Source: Pedobacter sp. PACM 27299 | Lineage (GTDB): Bacteria; Bacteroidota; Bacteroidia; Sphingobacteriales; Sphingobacteriaceae | DNA: 64,000 nt | Reading direction: 5' to 3' | Assembly: GCF_001412655.1 (NCBI RefSeq) | Contig: NZ_CP012996.1 | Coordinates: forward strand, 2,418,001-2,482,000 | Shown: piece by piece, positions 17,127 through 25,953 of the stretch | Layout of the letters: each line of letters opens with the position of its first letter | Position numbering within the stretch: the stretch's first letter is position 1 | Made by a program: the position numbers and the translations under genes | The notes under the pieces: model-generated | Told to the model about the DNA's origin: nothing | Seen by the model: the letters and a program-made list of their open reading frames with translations, nothing else | Databases searched by the model: none

Positions 17127-18731
17127 TTATGAATGAACTTCGAATAAATAAACACTGACATCTTTCGTTACATATTTCTTTAAGGGTTTACCTAATTTAT
17201 TAAACATATTCAGCAAATGATCCATGGGCTTGATGGTATCTTTATAGTACCATGAAGGCTCATCAATGCCGTCTCCGATGTCGGTTTGGAATTGAGTATT
17301 AAAAATTAACCAAACTCTCTTGCTTCCGCTGAACTGCTTAAAATCAGCACTTAATAGCTGTTCGTAATTGCTGTAGCTATTCGCCTGTTTTCGGTGATCG
17401 ATTCCTTCAATCGCATTAAATTTAAAGGGATACATTATTTTGTAGACCTTGTAGCCGGGTAAATTGTTCCAATAGATATACACGGCATCACCATCCTGGT
17501 ACCGATGATTTATGAATTGTAATGCCTCGCGCTGATAGGATTTCTTATGGACATAAAATTGCTCTGGTTGAAAAATAAAGATTGCCGATTGCACTATTGC
17601 TGGTAAGATGACCACAAATGATAACATGATCACTGTGTTGTTCGATGGAATCCGAGCAGTCCCGCGTTCAAATCCTTTGGCAATAAACAGTATGAAAATT
17701 GGTGAAATAAACACCCAAAACCTTTCGGTGAGTGGGTAGAGCTCCAGTCCAGAGGCGATTAAGGTAAGTAAGCAGGGTGTCAGCAGCGCCCAGGCTAATG
17801 TTTTATTTTCTTTTAAAAAGGAGTATATCCCATAAAGCAACAACAGGATGGGTAGGATGAATACCTTTAGCAATGGATTAAAATTCCATATTAAGCCTAA
17901 TGGGTAGTCCATTAGCCGGTAAAGATTTAGCCAAAACCAATTTAGTTCCGATATAGAAGTAGGAGGAAAGGGCATGAAATTTTCATAAGATCTGAACCAA
18001 TAAGCGATCCACTCCGATTGTGCATGTTTATAGGTGAAAAGTAGGTAGTTGATTGAAAAACTAACCAACCACAGGCCAAATGGAAGGATGCTGATCGCAA
18101 AGAGATTCCATTTTTTACGTAATAGATAGGAGAGACTCATACTGATGGCGATTCCTCCTAGCAGGAAAATGGCAGAATATGAGCACCATAAGATCAGCGC
18201 GCCGCTTAGCCCCCAAATGAGTAGATCTTTAAATTTTCTCGCTGCCTGGTACTGAATAAAAAGGTATAGGACTGCAACCGTTGCTAACAGTTCTGTTGCA
18301 TATTGTTTAATTTCAACGCTATGGTAAACCAAGGCAGGTGAAAAGCAAAGTATGCCGATTGCCATTATTGCTGCGGGTTTTTTCAGAAAATAATTAGCGA
18401 CCGGAACAAATAAAAATAAAGCTGCGATTCCTGAAATTAATGGAATCAACCTTAGGGCCATCTCGTTGGGTCCAAAGATATTTAGAGTGAATTTTACCAA
18501 TAAGAGAAAGCCAATCGGCGCTTTCTGCTGATAATAGAGCGGATGAGTCAGCAGCTGCATGGCATCCATCTTTAAAAAACTACTGGATAAATACACTTCA
18601 TCCATCCATAAAGAACGATTGTAGAAAAAATGAAATAGCCTAATGAGGATTCCAGTGACTAAAAAAATGACCAGGAGTAGGTTTCGTTGTTTCTTTTTAT
18701 CTAAGAAAGCGCTGTAAGTTATTGTGTTCAT
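17127..18731 (-). CDS. GT-C membrane glycosyltransferase, GT39/ArnT-like
   Basis: A 534-residue polytopic inner-membrane protein with about 11 hydrophobic segments. The first periplasmic loop has LWMDEVYL: the acidic pair after the first span is the catalytic site in protein O-mannosyl- and aminoarabinose transferases (GT-C fold). A hydrophilic C-terminal domain follows. Such enzymes use polyprenyl-phosphate sugars on the periplasmic side. It is divergent from the HAD-UbiA-GMC genes across 66 bp, which would make it a candidate user of the lipid-linked sugar they produce. It ends 1 bp from the convergent GT14 pseudogene. Confidence 0.8.
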   Translation of the reverse strand: MNTITYSAFLDKKKQRNLLLVIFLVTGILIRLFHFFYNRSLWMDEVYLSSSFLKMDAMQLLTHPLYYQQKAPIGFLLLVKFTLNIFGPNEMALRLIPLISGIAALFLFVPVANYFLKKPAAIMAIGILCFSPALVYHSVEIKQYATELLATVAVLYLFIQYQAARKFKDLLIWGLSGALILWCSYSAIFLLGGIAISMSLSYLLRKKWNLFAISILPFGLWLVSFSINYLLFTYKHAQSEWIAYWFRSYENFMPFPPTSISELNWFWLNLYRLMDYPLGLIWNFNPLLKVFILPILLLLYGIYSFLKENKTLAWALLTPCLLTLIASGLELYPLTERFWVFISPIFILFIAKGFERGTARIPSNNTVIMLSFVVILPAIVQSAIFIFQPEQFYVHKKSYQREALQFINHRYQDGDAVYIYWNNLPGYKVYKIMYPFKFNAIEGIDHRKQANSYSNYEQLLSADFKQFSGSKRVWLIFNTQFQTDIGDGIDEPSWYYKDTIKPMDHLLNMFNKLGKPLKKYVTKDVSVYLFEVHS

Positions 18732-18797
18732 TTATAGTAAATAACGTTCGCAATATCGATTTTTTTAATAATTTTACCACTAAATAGAGATAAACAA

Positions 18798-19481
18798 TTG
18801 AAAGACATACCATGGGACACGATCGAGCTAGTCATCTTCGACGTGGACGGCACGCTTTATGATCAGTCTAAGTTAAGAAAGAAAATGCTTTTGGCGTTAA
18901 TTGGGCATTATATCATCAGGCCATGGAAGTATTATGACTTATTAATTTTATATCATTTCAGGAAAGAAAGAGAAAAGCATGCCGGATACAAGTCGGAGAA
19001 TTTAGATGATGCACAATATGAGTGGTGCTTAAACAAAGTAAATTCATCAGTAGGGGAAGTTAAAAGAGTCATTGCGGATTGGATTTTTACTTTTCCGAAT
19101 CCATACCTTTCCAGCTGTAAATATCCAGGTGTAGTTGCTTTTTTCGAGGAGCTGGAAAAGAAGAAGATCGCAACCGCAGTTTATTCTGATTATGATGCAG
19201 AACAGAAACTGCAGCATTTGAATTTACAGGTAGATTTGGTGGCAAGCTCTACTCATGCAAAAATTAATGCATTGAAACCTCTGCCTGATGGCTTGAACTT
19301 TATCTTATCGGAATTGAAAATTCAGGATAAGCAAAAATGTCTTTTTATTGGTGATCGATTGGAACTTGATGGTGCTTGTGCTGATGCTGCAGGAATTCCA
19401 TTTCTATTGGTCAAGAAACAAAAAGATGGCGCTTCTTTTTATGAAGCATTATCTGCCAGTCTTAAAAAAACAAGGTTATAA
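18798..19481 (+). CDS. HAD-superfamily phosphatase
   Basis: A 227-residue hydrolase starting at TTG (18798); no in-frame ATG precedes the catalytic motif, so this start is needed. Motif I is FDVDGTLYD (nucleophile Asp15 and Asp17), an SDYDAEQKL segment serves as motif II and FIGDRLELDG near residue 187 is motif IV. A helical cap lies between. It hydrolyses a phosphate ester. It ends 11 bp before a UbiA gene of the phosphoribosyl-polyprenol type; in Actinobacteria a phosphatase is paired with that enzyme to remove the 5-phosphate of polyprenyl-phosphoribose. The same role is proposed here by inference. General phosphoglycolate-type activity is the alternative. Confidence 0.8.
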   Translation: MKDIPWDTIELVIFDVDGTLYDQSKLRKKMLLALIGHYIIRPWKYYDLLILYHFRKEREKHAGYKSENLDDAQYEWCLNKVNSSVGEVKRVIADWIFTFPNPYLSSCKYPGVVAFFEELEKKKIATAVYSDYDAEQKLQHLNLQVDLVASSTHAKINALKPLPDGLNFILSELKIQDKQKCLFIGDRLELDGACADAAGIPFLLVKKQKDGASFYEALSASLKKTRL

Positions 19482-19492
19482 CTGTTGCGTAT

Positions 19493-20491
19493 ATGATAAA
19501 CGAACAAACGCGGAAAACGGCAACTTTACAGGATTATATCGCGATTGCGAGGCCAGATAATTGGGTGAAGAATTTGTTTATGGTTCCTGGGATGCTTTTT
19601 GCATTGTCTATTTTTCATACCCCATTTGATGCAGCATTGCTGTTTAAAATCGTGATTGGAATTATCAGCATCTGCTTAGTGGCCTCTGCTAATTATGTAA
19701 TTAATGAATACCTGGATGCGGGTTTCGATCAGTTTCATCCTTTAAAGAAGAAAAGGTCCTCTGTAGTCACCACCATCAATCCAATTATTGTGTACCTCGA
19801 GTATGGAGTGCTGGCCCTTATCGGATTGATGCTGGCCTATGCGGTCTCCTTAAAATTCTTATCTACAGCAGCGGTATTGTTGTTTATGGGGGTGATTTAT
19901 AATGTAAAGCCATTTAGAAGCAAAGACCGTGTATTCTTGGATGTATTGAGTGAATCTGTCAATAATCCAATTAGGTTTGCGGCAGGCTGGTTTATTTTTA
20001 GTCCGGCTTTAGGGGTCCCCGACAGTAAGTGGGATTTAGATTGGATCAATACCTTTCCACCGATTAGTATTATTATTGCCTACTGGATGGGTGGTGCATT
20101 TCTAATGGCCACAAAACGTTTCGCAGAATACAGACTCATTGGCAATGCGGAAATAGCTGGCCAGTATAGAAGGTCGTTTCGCCATTATACGGAGAACAGC
20201 CTGTTGGTATCCATGTTTTTTTACGGCATTACCTGTGCGTTTTTTATGGGGATATTCCTGATCAAAGACCGTATTGAACTGCTATTCAGCTTCCCGTTTT
20301 TTGCCCTGCTGTTTTCATGGTATCTTAGGATTGGTTTGCTCAATGATTCTCCCGTTCAGGGTTCAGAAAAGTTATATACCAGAAAATGGTTCATGCTGTA
20401 CCTTGTTTTATTTACTACATTATTATGTATTTTGATGTTTGTTGACATTCCATGGTTACATTGGTTCTTGAAAAATGCTAATAATTACTAA
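19493..20491 (+). CDS. UbiA-family prenyltransferase, polyprenyl-phosphate phosphoribosyltransferase-like
   Basis: A 332-residue membrane protein with eight or nine spans. The N-terminal ARPDNWVKN (19-27) matches the R-P-x-x-W-x-K-N signature of decaprenyl-phosphate phosphoribosyltransferase, the arabinan-precursor enzyme of mycobacteria. The first metal site is NEYLDAGFD (71-79) in place of NDxxDxxxD, with Glu for the second residue, and YNVKPFRSKD follows. The enzyme would join phosphoribosyl pyrophosphate to a polyprenyl phosphate. Its neighbours, a HAD phosphatase 11 bp upstream and an FAD oxidoreductase 33 bp downstream, fit the further steps. Heme- or quinone-type prenyltransfer is the alternative, less well supported by the WVKN motif. 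Confidence 0.8.
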   Translation: MINEQTRKTATLQDYIAIARPDNWVKNLFMVPGMLFALSIFHTPFDAALLFKIVIGIISICLVASANYVINEYLDAGFDQFHPLKKKRSSVVTTINPIIVYLEYGVLALIGLMLAYAVSLKFLSTAAVLLFMGVIYNVKPFRSKDRVFLDVLSESVNNPIRFAAGWFIFSPALGVPDSKWDLDWINTFPPISIIIAYWMGGAFLMATKRFAEYRLIGNAEIAGQYRRSFRHYTENSLLVSMFFYGITCAFFMGIFLIKDRIELLFSFPFFALLFSWYLRIGLLNDSPVQGSEKLYTRKWFMLYLVLFTTLLCILMFVDIPWLHWFLKNANNY

Positions 20492-20524
20492 TTTGAATCC
20501 TCAATTATTTAGCTTTTATTCTAA

Positions 20525-21964
20525 ATGAAAAATAGCCATTATGATTTAATCGTAGTTGGAACTGGTTTTGCCTCTAGTTTCTTCTTAAAGAAATACTTAT
20601 CTAAGGTTAAATCCGATCAGAAAGTGTTGGTTTTAGAGCGTGGACATTTTTATCCTCATGCAGAACGACTAAAAGTAAAGAAAGGGGAGCATTCAGATTT
20701 TCAAAAGTATGAAGAACCTTGGGAAGAAGCAATTGTCAATGTGAATACCAAGAAAAGATGGCCTTTCACAACGGGTTATGGCGGCTGTTCTAACTGCTGG
20801 TGGGGCTGTACGCCAAGGTTTATGCCTTCAGATTTCAAGATGAAGAGTCTTTTCGGAATTGGAGAAGACTGGCCGGTTGATTACGATGACCTCGATCCCT
20901 ATTATTATGAAGCCGAGGAGCTGATGTCTATTTCTGGTCCGGAAGGTACACCTTTCCCCCGAAAAGGTAAATATCCTTTGCCCCCGCATGAGTTTAGTAT
21001 CGTCGACAAGATTTTACATAAAACCTATGGCAATCAATACATCAGTCAGCCTACAGCAAGGGCGAGCAGGGCTGCAAATGGTAGAAACCGCTGCATGACC
21101 TCCAGTACCTGCGACATCTGTCCTGTAAATGCCAAATTTACGGTAGAAAATGCAAATCTAGGTGTTTACGAAGATAAACGGGTAGAGTTGGTCTATGGCG
21201 CTCAGGTTTATAGTTTGGAAGTTCAGAATGATGTGGTTAAAAAGGTGCTGTATCAACTTGATGGTAAAGATTATCAGGCTTCCGCGGAGGTGATTGCATT
21301 AGGGGCAAATCCTTTTTTTAATACCAATATTCTATTGAATGCAGGAGATAAAAATCCACTGACTGGACGAGGATTTGGTGAGCAGCTTGGTATGCAGGTC
21401 TTGATTTACCTGGATGGAATGAAAAATGTTGGGGGAAGTACCTGGGTGAATGCCAATGGGTACATGCTCTATGATGGAGCACATAGGAAAGACTTTGCCG
21501 CCTGTTTAATGGAAGTGAACAATGCACCCTATTACATCCGCATGGAGCGTGGGAAGTGGCTGAATATTGCCAGTTTCCGCCTGCTATTTGAAGACCTGCC
21601 ACTCTATAATAACTACATCAGCACTTCTGCAAACAAACTGATTCCTGAAGTCCATTTTACAGAGCGTTCTTCATATACCATGAAAGCAATTGAGAACATG
21701 AAGAAAACCCTTCCTGGAATTTTATCCTGTTTGCCGGTAGAAAAGTTAAAGTACCTGGATCCCTTTCCAAATGAAGGGCATATTATCGGAGGTACAAGAA
21801 TGAGTAAGGATGCTAGTCTTGGGGTTGTGGATCAGCATTTAATTCATCATCAATATAGAAACTTATTTGTACTCGGCGCAGGGGCCTTTACCACATTTAG
21901 TGCCTCAAATCCGACACTAACCTTATCCGCGCTATCCTTGTATGCCGCAGACCAAGCCTTTTAA
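20525..21964 (+). CDS. Second GMC-like FAD oxidoreductase
   Basis: A 479-residue flavoprotein with an N-terminal VGTGFASS motif (GxGxxS rather than GxGxxG), LVLERG at the end of the dinucleotide fold, and GYGGCSNCWWGCTPRF as the second FAD-contact region. The cysteine group RCMTSSTCDICPVNA parallels that of the GMC gene at 14381. The C-terminus has IGGTRMSKD and ASNPTLTLSALSLY, the GMC catalytic and FAD-closing segments. It is 3 bp upstream of a Tat-leader small protein and downstream of UbiA. A plausible substrate is the ribosyl hydroxyl of a polyprenyl-linked sugar, by analogy with DprE1, which is unrelated in fold. Confidence 0.8.
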   Translation: MKNSHYDLIVVGTGFASSFFLKKYLSKVKSDQKVLVLERGHFYPHAERLKVKKGEHSDFQKYEEPWEEAIVNVNTKKRWPFTTGYGGCSNCWWGCTPRFMPSDFKMKSLFGIGEDWPVDYDDLDPYYYEAEELMSISGPEGTPFPRKGKYPLPPHEFSIVDKILHKTYGNQYISQPTARASRAANGRNRCMTSSTCDICPVNAKFTVENANLGVYEDKRVELVYGAQVYSLEVQNDVVKKVLYQLDGKDYQASAEVIALGANPFFNTNILLNAGDKNPLTGRGFGEQLGMQVLIYLDGMKNVGGSTWVNANGYMLYDGAHRKDFAACLMEVNNAPYYIRMERGKWLNIASFRLLFEDLPLYNNYISTSANKLIPEVHFTERSSYTMKAIENMKKTLPGILSCLPVEKLKYLDPFPNEGHIIGGTRMSKDASLGVVDQHLIHHQYRNLFVLGAGAFTTFSASNPTLTLSALSLYAADQAF

Positions 21965-21967
21965 GTC

Positions 21968-22399
21968 ATGAAGCGCAGGAAATTTTTATTGTTAACAGGC
22001 CTGGCCTCAGGAAGTATACTCATTCCTTCTGCTTTGTATTTTGTGTCTCCAGGAGTAAAACAGTTTGCAGCCTTGCTCATCGAACGTGAATTTAAATATC
22101 TGAAGCTGGAACCTGGAAGTGTAACCCATTATGTGGATGATTATTTTGCCGCTGGAGGAAATAATATCATGGCCAATTTAAGATGGAAAACAATGTACTA
22201 CCTCAACATGAATTGGGAACAGTCAAATCTGATTTTTGAATTGATCAGGACATTCTTGCTGTCGAGTGATTTTTTTATCCATAAGACAGATGAAACCAGG
22301 GTAGTTCGTTATATAGGGCTCTATAGTCCCTATAAAAGCCCAGTTCCAAATCCGTTTTCTTATTTACTTTATCCACCTGATGAAATCGGAGAACCATGA
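21968..22399 (+). CDS. Small twin-arginine-leader partner of the second GMC oxidoreductase
   Basis: A 143-residue protein beginning MKRRKFLLLTGLASGS, a good twin-arginine (RRKFLL) leader with a hydrophobic core. The mature part has no motif I recognise, but its size, leader and position 3 bp after a GMC gene mirror the subunit 3-like protein at 13803. The gene order is reversed relative to that pair. It probably supports export of the oxidoreductase or links it to the membrane. It faces the UbiA gene on the other strand with 7 bp between the stops. Confidence 0.65.
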   Translation: MKRRKFLLLTGLASGSILIPSALYFVSPGVKQFAALLIEREFKYLKLEPGSVTHYVDDYFAAGGNNIMANLRWKTMYYLNMNWEQSNLIFELIRTFLLSSDFFIHKTDETRVVRYIGLYSPYKSPVPNPFSYLLYPPDEIGEP

Positions 22400-22406
22400 T
22401 CTGGAG

Positions 22407-23393
22407 TTATCTCGAAAATAAAGGCTTAAAATCTTTAATTGCCGTAATGGTTTTTTGAGGGAAAAGTACCAGCTGAGCGAGTAATATAATCCAGGCATAG
22501 GGTTGTACAAAAGCTGCAGTAACCAATAGTGCAAGTGGGAAAAATACCTGATAAAAATCGGCCATTAAGATGTGAAAAGGACGGTTTTCCGGAGAAATAA
22601 TGAGCACAGGGACATAATGCAGGCGTTTAGAACGGATCACTGCCAGCACAGCATAAAGCAGCAAAAATAACACAGGCAGGAGTAGCTGCAGCGAAAATAG
22701 CATGGTTGCAATTGCCGCAAGCTCTATACAGAAAATGGTGATTTCTTTATTTCTGAAACGATCAGGTAAGATGTTTACTGCATAAGTATTTAAACCAGCC
22801 TGAATGTCATTTTTCCGATCATAGAATTGATGCCAGAGGATTCCCCTGGAGCCATAACATAAAGCCCACACACCGGTACTCCAAAACCAAAGCCAGTCTA
22901 TAGATTGCCCGGTTACCTCACTAATGCTGCTCACCATTAATAGACTCGTAAAAATATGAGAGCCAGAAGCATCAGCCAGCACACCCCAGATTTTCCTGTT
23001 TTTTAACCTTACCGGACGGAATGAATAAAGGCTGAAACTGATCCATGGGATCAGGTATAACAAGATAGATAAGCGATCGGGATACAGAAAATAACCGCAT
23101 ACGAGACCTGCCAATAAGCACATTGCGGGAAAAACCCATCGGATTCCGGGACGTATGCCCACCATTCTATTTGCTTTTCCACTGGCTAGATCGGCTTCAA
23201 TATCCGTCATATCATTGATGATACTTACATAAACGGCACCAATCACCAGAGCAAATAACAGGAAGAGCAATTGGGGGATAGCCATCATAAAAACACCTTC
23301 GGTTTTTAATGCAGTAGCATAACCAATAGCTAGTAATGGCGGTAATTTATATTCCCACCATTCTACAGACCTGATTATTTTAAAAAACCTCAA
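22407..23393 (-). CDS. UbiA-family prenyltransferase (second type)
   Basis: A 328-residue membrane protein with about nine spans. The first aspartate motif is complete: NDMTDIEAD (60-68, NDxxDxxxD). The second is YDRKNDIQAG (DxxxD) near residue 191, followed by a Y and N rich helix. It has no WVKN motif, so it belongs to a different branch from the UbiA gene at 19493 and resembles general aromatic or lipid prenyltransferases. It ends a minus-strand run behind two glycosyltransferases and converges on the GMC gene pair. The acceptor is unknown; a lipid carrier or glycolipid step is suggested by context only. Confidence 0.78.
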   Translation of the reverse strand: MRFFKIIRSVEWWEYKLPPLLAIGYATALKTEGVFMMAIPQLLFLLFALVIGAVYVSIINDMTDIEADLASGKANRMVGIRPGIRWVFPAMCLLAGLVCGYFLYPDRLSILLYLIPWISFSLYSFRPVRLKNRKIWGVLADASGSHIFTSLLMVSSISEVTGQSIDWLWFWSTGVWALCYGSRGILWHQFYDRKNDIQAGLNTYAVNILPDRFRNKEITIFCIELAAIATMLFSLQLLLPVLFLLLYAVLAVIRSKRLHYVPVLIISPENRPFHILMADFYQVFFPLALLVTAAFVQPYAWIILLAQLVLFPQKTITAIKDFKPLFSR

Positions 23394-23416
23394 TAGCTGC
23401 TCCTTTAGGGGTTAAA

Positions 23417-24394
23417 TTATTTTTTATTAAACTTCTCCGTTAAATTTTTCACTTTACTGCCAAGGCCTTTCATCATCACATTCGGGATGGTTCTCAGGGT
23501 AAAAGGAATATCAATTGCAAATGAGCGTTTCAATAAGCGGAAAGAATGTGGGATGTTGAATTCCCGAATTAAGTTATGTTTGGACAGTTCTACCAGACTC
23601 GCCATATACCTTCTTTGTAGGATTTTGAGTTCGTCTTTATGAAGGAGGTGCTTAAACTTATCTATTTTAATCTTTAAATCAGCGATATATAGAAACTCCA
23701 GAATCTCGCTCCATTTTCTACCATCATAAATGTTGATCTCGTCTACACGTTTTCTCCATAAGCGATCCAGCGTATAAGCGGCTTTAGATTTCTTTGTCAG
23801 GATCATTTCCAGGTACATACACCAATCATCTCCAATGTTAATTTGCTCATCCCAGCCTGAAACAATCGAAGACTTACGGATCACCACAGCGGAAGAAGGG
23901 GAAGGGCAGGCCTTCAGGAATAGATCTCTTAATTCTTTGTTACCAAGATCTGACCAATTGTTTTTGATGTGCTGATGATACGGCTTTAAAAATGGGTCGC
24001 CGGATAAAAAATCCCAGCTGTCTCCAACTTTCACATCCTGATCCCAGTTTGCGAAAACGAAATCAAGATGGTCTGATTCCAGTTTTTCCACACACCTCTC
24101 CAGGAAATTTGGATACCAGATGTCATCTGAATCCAGAGAAGCCAGGATTGGACCCTTTGCATTTTTTAAGCCTTTATTTCTTGCTGCGGCCTGTCCGCCG
24201 TTTTTCTGCCAATGGTATTCTACTTCGGGGTATTTTTTGACAAGCTCAGCGGTATCATCCGTTGATCCGTCGTCAATAACAATTACCTGAATATTTTTAT
24301 AAGTTTGATTGAGGGCACTTTCAATAGCATCTGAGAGCTTATCTGCTCTATTAAATGTGGGGATAACAATCGAAACTAATGGGTTATAACTCAT
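23417..24394 (-). CDS. GT2 family glycosyltransferase
   Basis: A 325-residue GT-A enzyme: VSIVIPTFNRADKL, VIDDGSTDDTAELV, the GGQAAARNKG block and SLDSDDIWYPNFLE with the metal-binding DSDD. No membrane span is seen. Its start overlaps the end of the upstream GT4 gene by 11 bp, so they are co-translated. It is likely to add a sugar to a surface glycan; specificity is unknown. Confidence 0.88.
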   Translation of the reverse strand: MSYNPLVSIVIPTFNRADKLSDAIESALNQTYKNIQVIVIDDGSTDDTAELVKKYPEVEYHWQKNGGQAAARNKGLKNAKGPILASLDSDDIWYPNFLERCVEKLESDHLDFVFANWDQDVKVGDSWDFLSGDPFLKPYHQHIKNNWSDLGNKELRDLFLKACPSPSSAVVIRKSSIVSGWDEQINIGDDWCMYLEMILTKKSKAAYTLDRLWRKRVDEINIYDGRKWSEILEFLYIADLKIKIDKFKHLLHKDELKILQRRYMASLVELSKHNLIREFNIPHSFRLLKRSFAIDIPFTLRTIPNVMMKGLGSKVKNLTEKFNKK

Positions 24395-25562
24395 CTAGTA
24401 AGAAGTTTAGTTGATTCGCGAAATCCGTTTCCGGAGAAATTGGGAGGTGATTTGTTATATGTAATGAAGCTGCTTTTCCTATTTCTGGCCATTGATCGCG
24501 CAATTCCCATGCACGTTCCATAGCAGATTCAAAATCTTTTTCTGTGGCTTCGGCGATGAAACCATTTATACCGTCGCTAATGATCTCGGCATTGCCACCG
24601 GCATTACTGACAATAACAGTACGTCCAACGGACATGGCCTCAATCATTGACAATGGAAGGCCTTCACTTCTTGATGGCAATAACAGGGCGTGATAATTCT
24701 TCCATAAATGATCTATATCCTCTTGAAAGCCATTGAACTCAACATTGTCGAGTGCTAAAAGCTGCGCCATTTCTTTAATGCCCTGTTCATCCAGTCCAGA
24801 TCCGATAAAAGAAAGCGTAATGGGTCTTTCCCTCCACTTCTTTTTATTCATGATCCTTAATAAAATATCCTGAGCCTTATCAATGATAAATAGACGGGCT
24901 ACACAAGCTAGCTTATATCCATTAGCGGTATCTGGATGTGGTAAGATATGAACCTTGGTTTTTATGGGATTAAAAACAACAGTGCTGTTGTTTAAGCGTA
25001 ATCCAAATTGTTCTTCAGTTAAAGTCTTATTATGATTGGAAACAAAAAAGCATTGTTTTGCATGAAGCAGGGTTTGCTTCATATAGTCGCGGTCAGTAGG
25101 ATAGGGCCAATAAAAATCAACTGCCTTCTGCGCAATAATTATATATGGTATGTTCAGCAGGTGACATTCATAAGCGTAAACCAGGCCATCAAAATTAATT
25201 CCCTGCGCAACGATCACCAGGGTTGGCGGCTGTTTCTTCAGTTGATCCCTGAACCGATCTAAGCCTGCATTCTGCCTATAATTTTTGATGGTCGCTCTTT
25301 TAATCAGCTGTCCGATTTTTCTGTTGAATTGCTGGGTTAAAGAAAGGTCAGGTTCCAGCTCTATCAAATTGACCTGCTGCTGGATCAGTTTAATAAACTC
25401 AGGATGCGATCTGTTGATGCGGTTTTTATATAACCTCAGACGGGTACCTTGTTTTAACATAGGGATACTTTTTGCCCAAAGTTCTTCACTTCCGCCCCAG
25501 TCGTCTATACAGCAGGTGATTATAGCTATTTCTTGATGATTTTTATTCTTCAATTTTTTCAA
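24384..25562 (-). CDS. GT4 glycosyltransferase
   Basis: A 392-residue GT-B enzyme. It has CCIDDWGGSEELW at the N-terminus and PSRSEGLPLSMIEAMSVG in the donor site, with the E-x7-E pair of family 4, followed by VIVSNAGGNAEII. The start is TTG at 25562 (MKKLKNKNHQ); this TTG overlaps the TGA of a small upstream frame (TTGA). A second TTG three codons on is possible. It heads the minus-strand run with the GT2 and UbiA genes. Confidence 0.85.
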   Translation of the reverse strand: MKKLKNKNHQEIAIITCCIDDWGGSEELWAKSIPMLKQGTRLRLYKNRINRSHPEFIKLIQQQVNLIELEPDLSLTQQFNRKIGQLIKRATIKNYRQNAGLDRFRDQLKKQPPTLVIVAQGINFDGLVYAYECHLLNIPYIIIAQKAVDFYWPYPTDRDYMKQTLLHAKQCFFVSNHNKTLTEEQFGLRLNNSTVVFNPIKTKVHILPHPDTANGYKLACVARLFIIDKAQDILLRIMNKKKWRERPITLSFIGSGLDEQGIKEMAQLLALDNVEFNGFQEDIDHLWKNYHALLLPSRSEGLPLSMIEAMSVGRTVIVSNAGGNAEIISDGINGFIAEATEKDFESAMERAWELRDQWPEIGKAASLHITNHLPISPETDFANQLNFLLDEL

Positions 25563-25696
25563 ATTGCCTGTGATTTGGGTGTTTCAATATCAAACGAAGA
25601 TTCCTTTACATTTTCGACATGATACCTGCCCCGTCTTAAGGCTAAAGATAGCGTTCCTTTCTCAATATAACAGGCTATTTTATGTTTTTTAAGCAC
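25559..25696 (-). CDS. Possible 45-residue ORF coupled to GT4 gene
   Basis: A GTG-started frame of 45 codons (MLKKHKIACYIEKG to ETPKSQAI) whose TGA stop overlaps the TTG start of the GT4 gene. The frame stays open for another 25 codons upstream without an ATG, so it might also be the remnant of a longer gene. A TAGATTTG element (25753-25760, minus strand) lies about 55 bp before the GTG. No family recognised. It could be a leader peptide for the glycosyltransferase operon or a decayed coding sequence. Confidence 0.3.
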   Translation of the reverse strand: MLKKHKIACYIEKGTLSLALRRGRYHVENVKESSFDIETPKSQAI

Positions 25697-25752
25697 CGTA
25701 GATTTACTGGAAAAGGACTCTGTGTATGAAATTGGGTAGTTCGAGAGATGAG

Positions 25753-25760
25753 CAAATCTA
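25753..25760 (-). promoter_or_regulatory. Possible -7 element for GT4-GT2-UbiA run
   Basis: TAGATTTG on the minus strand fits TAnnTTTG. No clear -33 TTG was found at the usual distance, so support is from the -7 match and position only. Confidence 0.3.
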
Positions 25761-25897
25761 AAAAAAAGAAGCAGTTATTTAAAGGTTTCGGTATAAATTC
25801 TACAACTATATGTTTTCTTGCTGAATACTTTTTGTGCTGTTGTTCCTGCTGTTTTTTAGAATAAATAATTAACCCAGCCCTTAAGGTTTAACTTATT

Positions 25898-25905
25898 TAA
25901 CTTTG
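25898..25905 (+). promoter_or_regulatory. Possible -7 element for the glycoside hydrolase gene
   Basis: TAACTTTG matches TAnnTTTG and lies 48 bp before the ATG at 25954. The -33 TTG is not obvious. Between here and 25761 the intergenic sequence holds nothing else I can support. Confidence 0.4.
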
Positions 25906-25953
25906 TAGGCATAATTTTAGCTACTTGTAGTATATTAGAGTAAACAAATTTGT

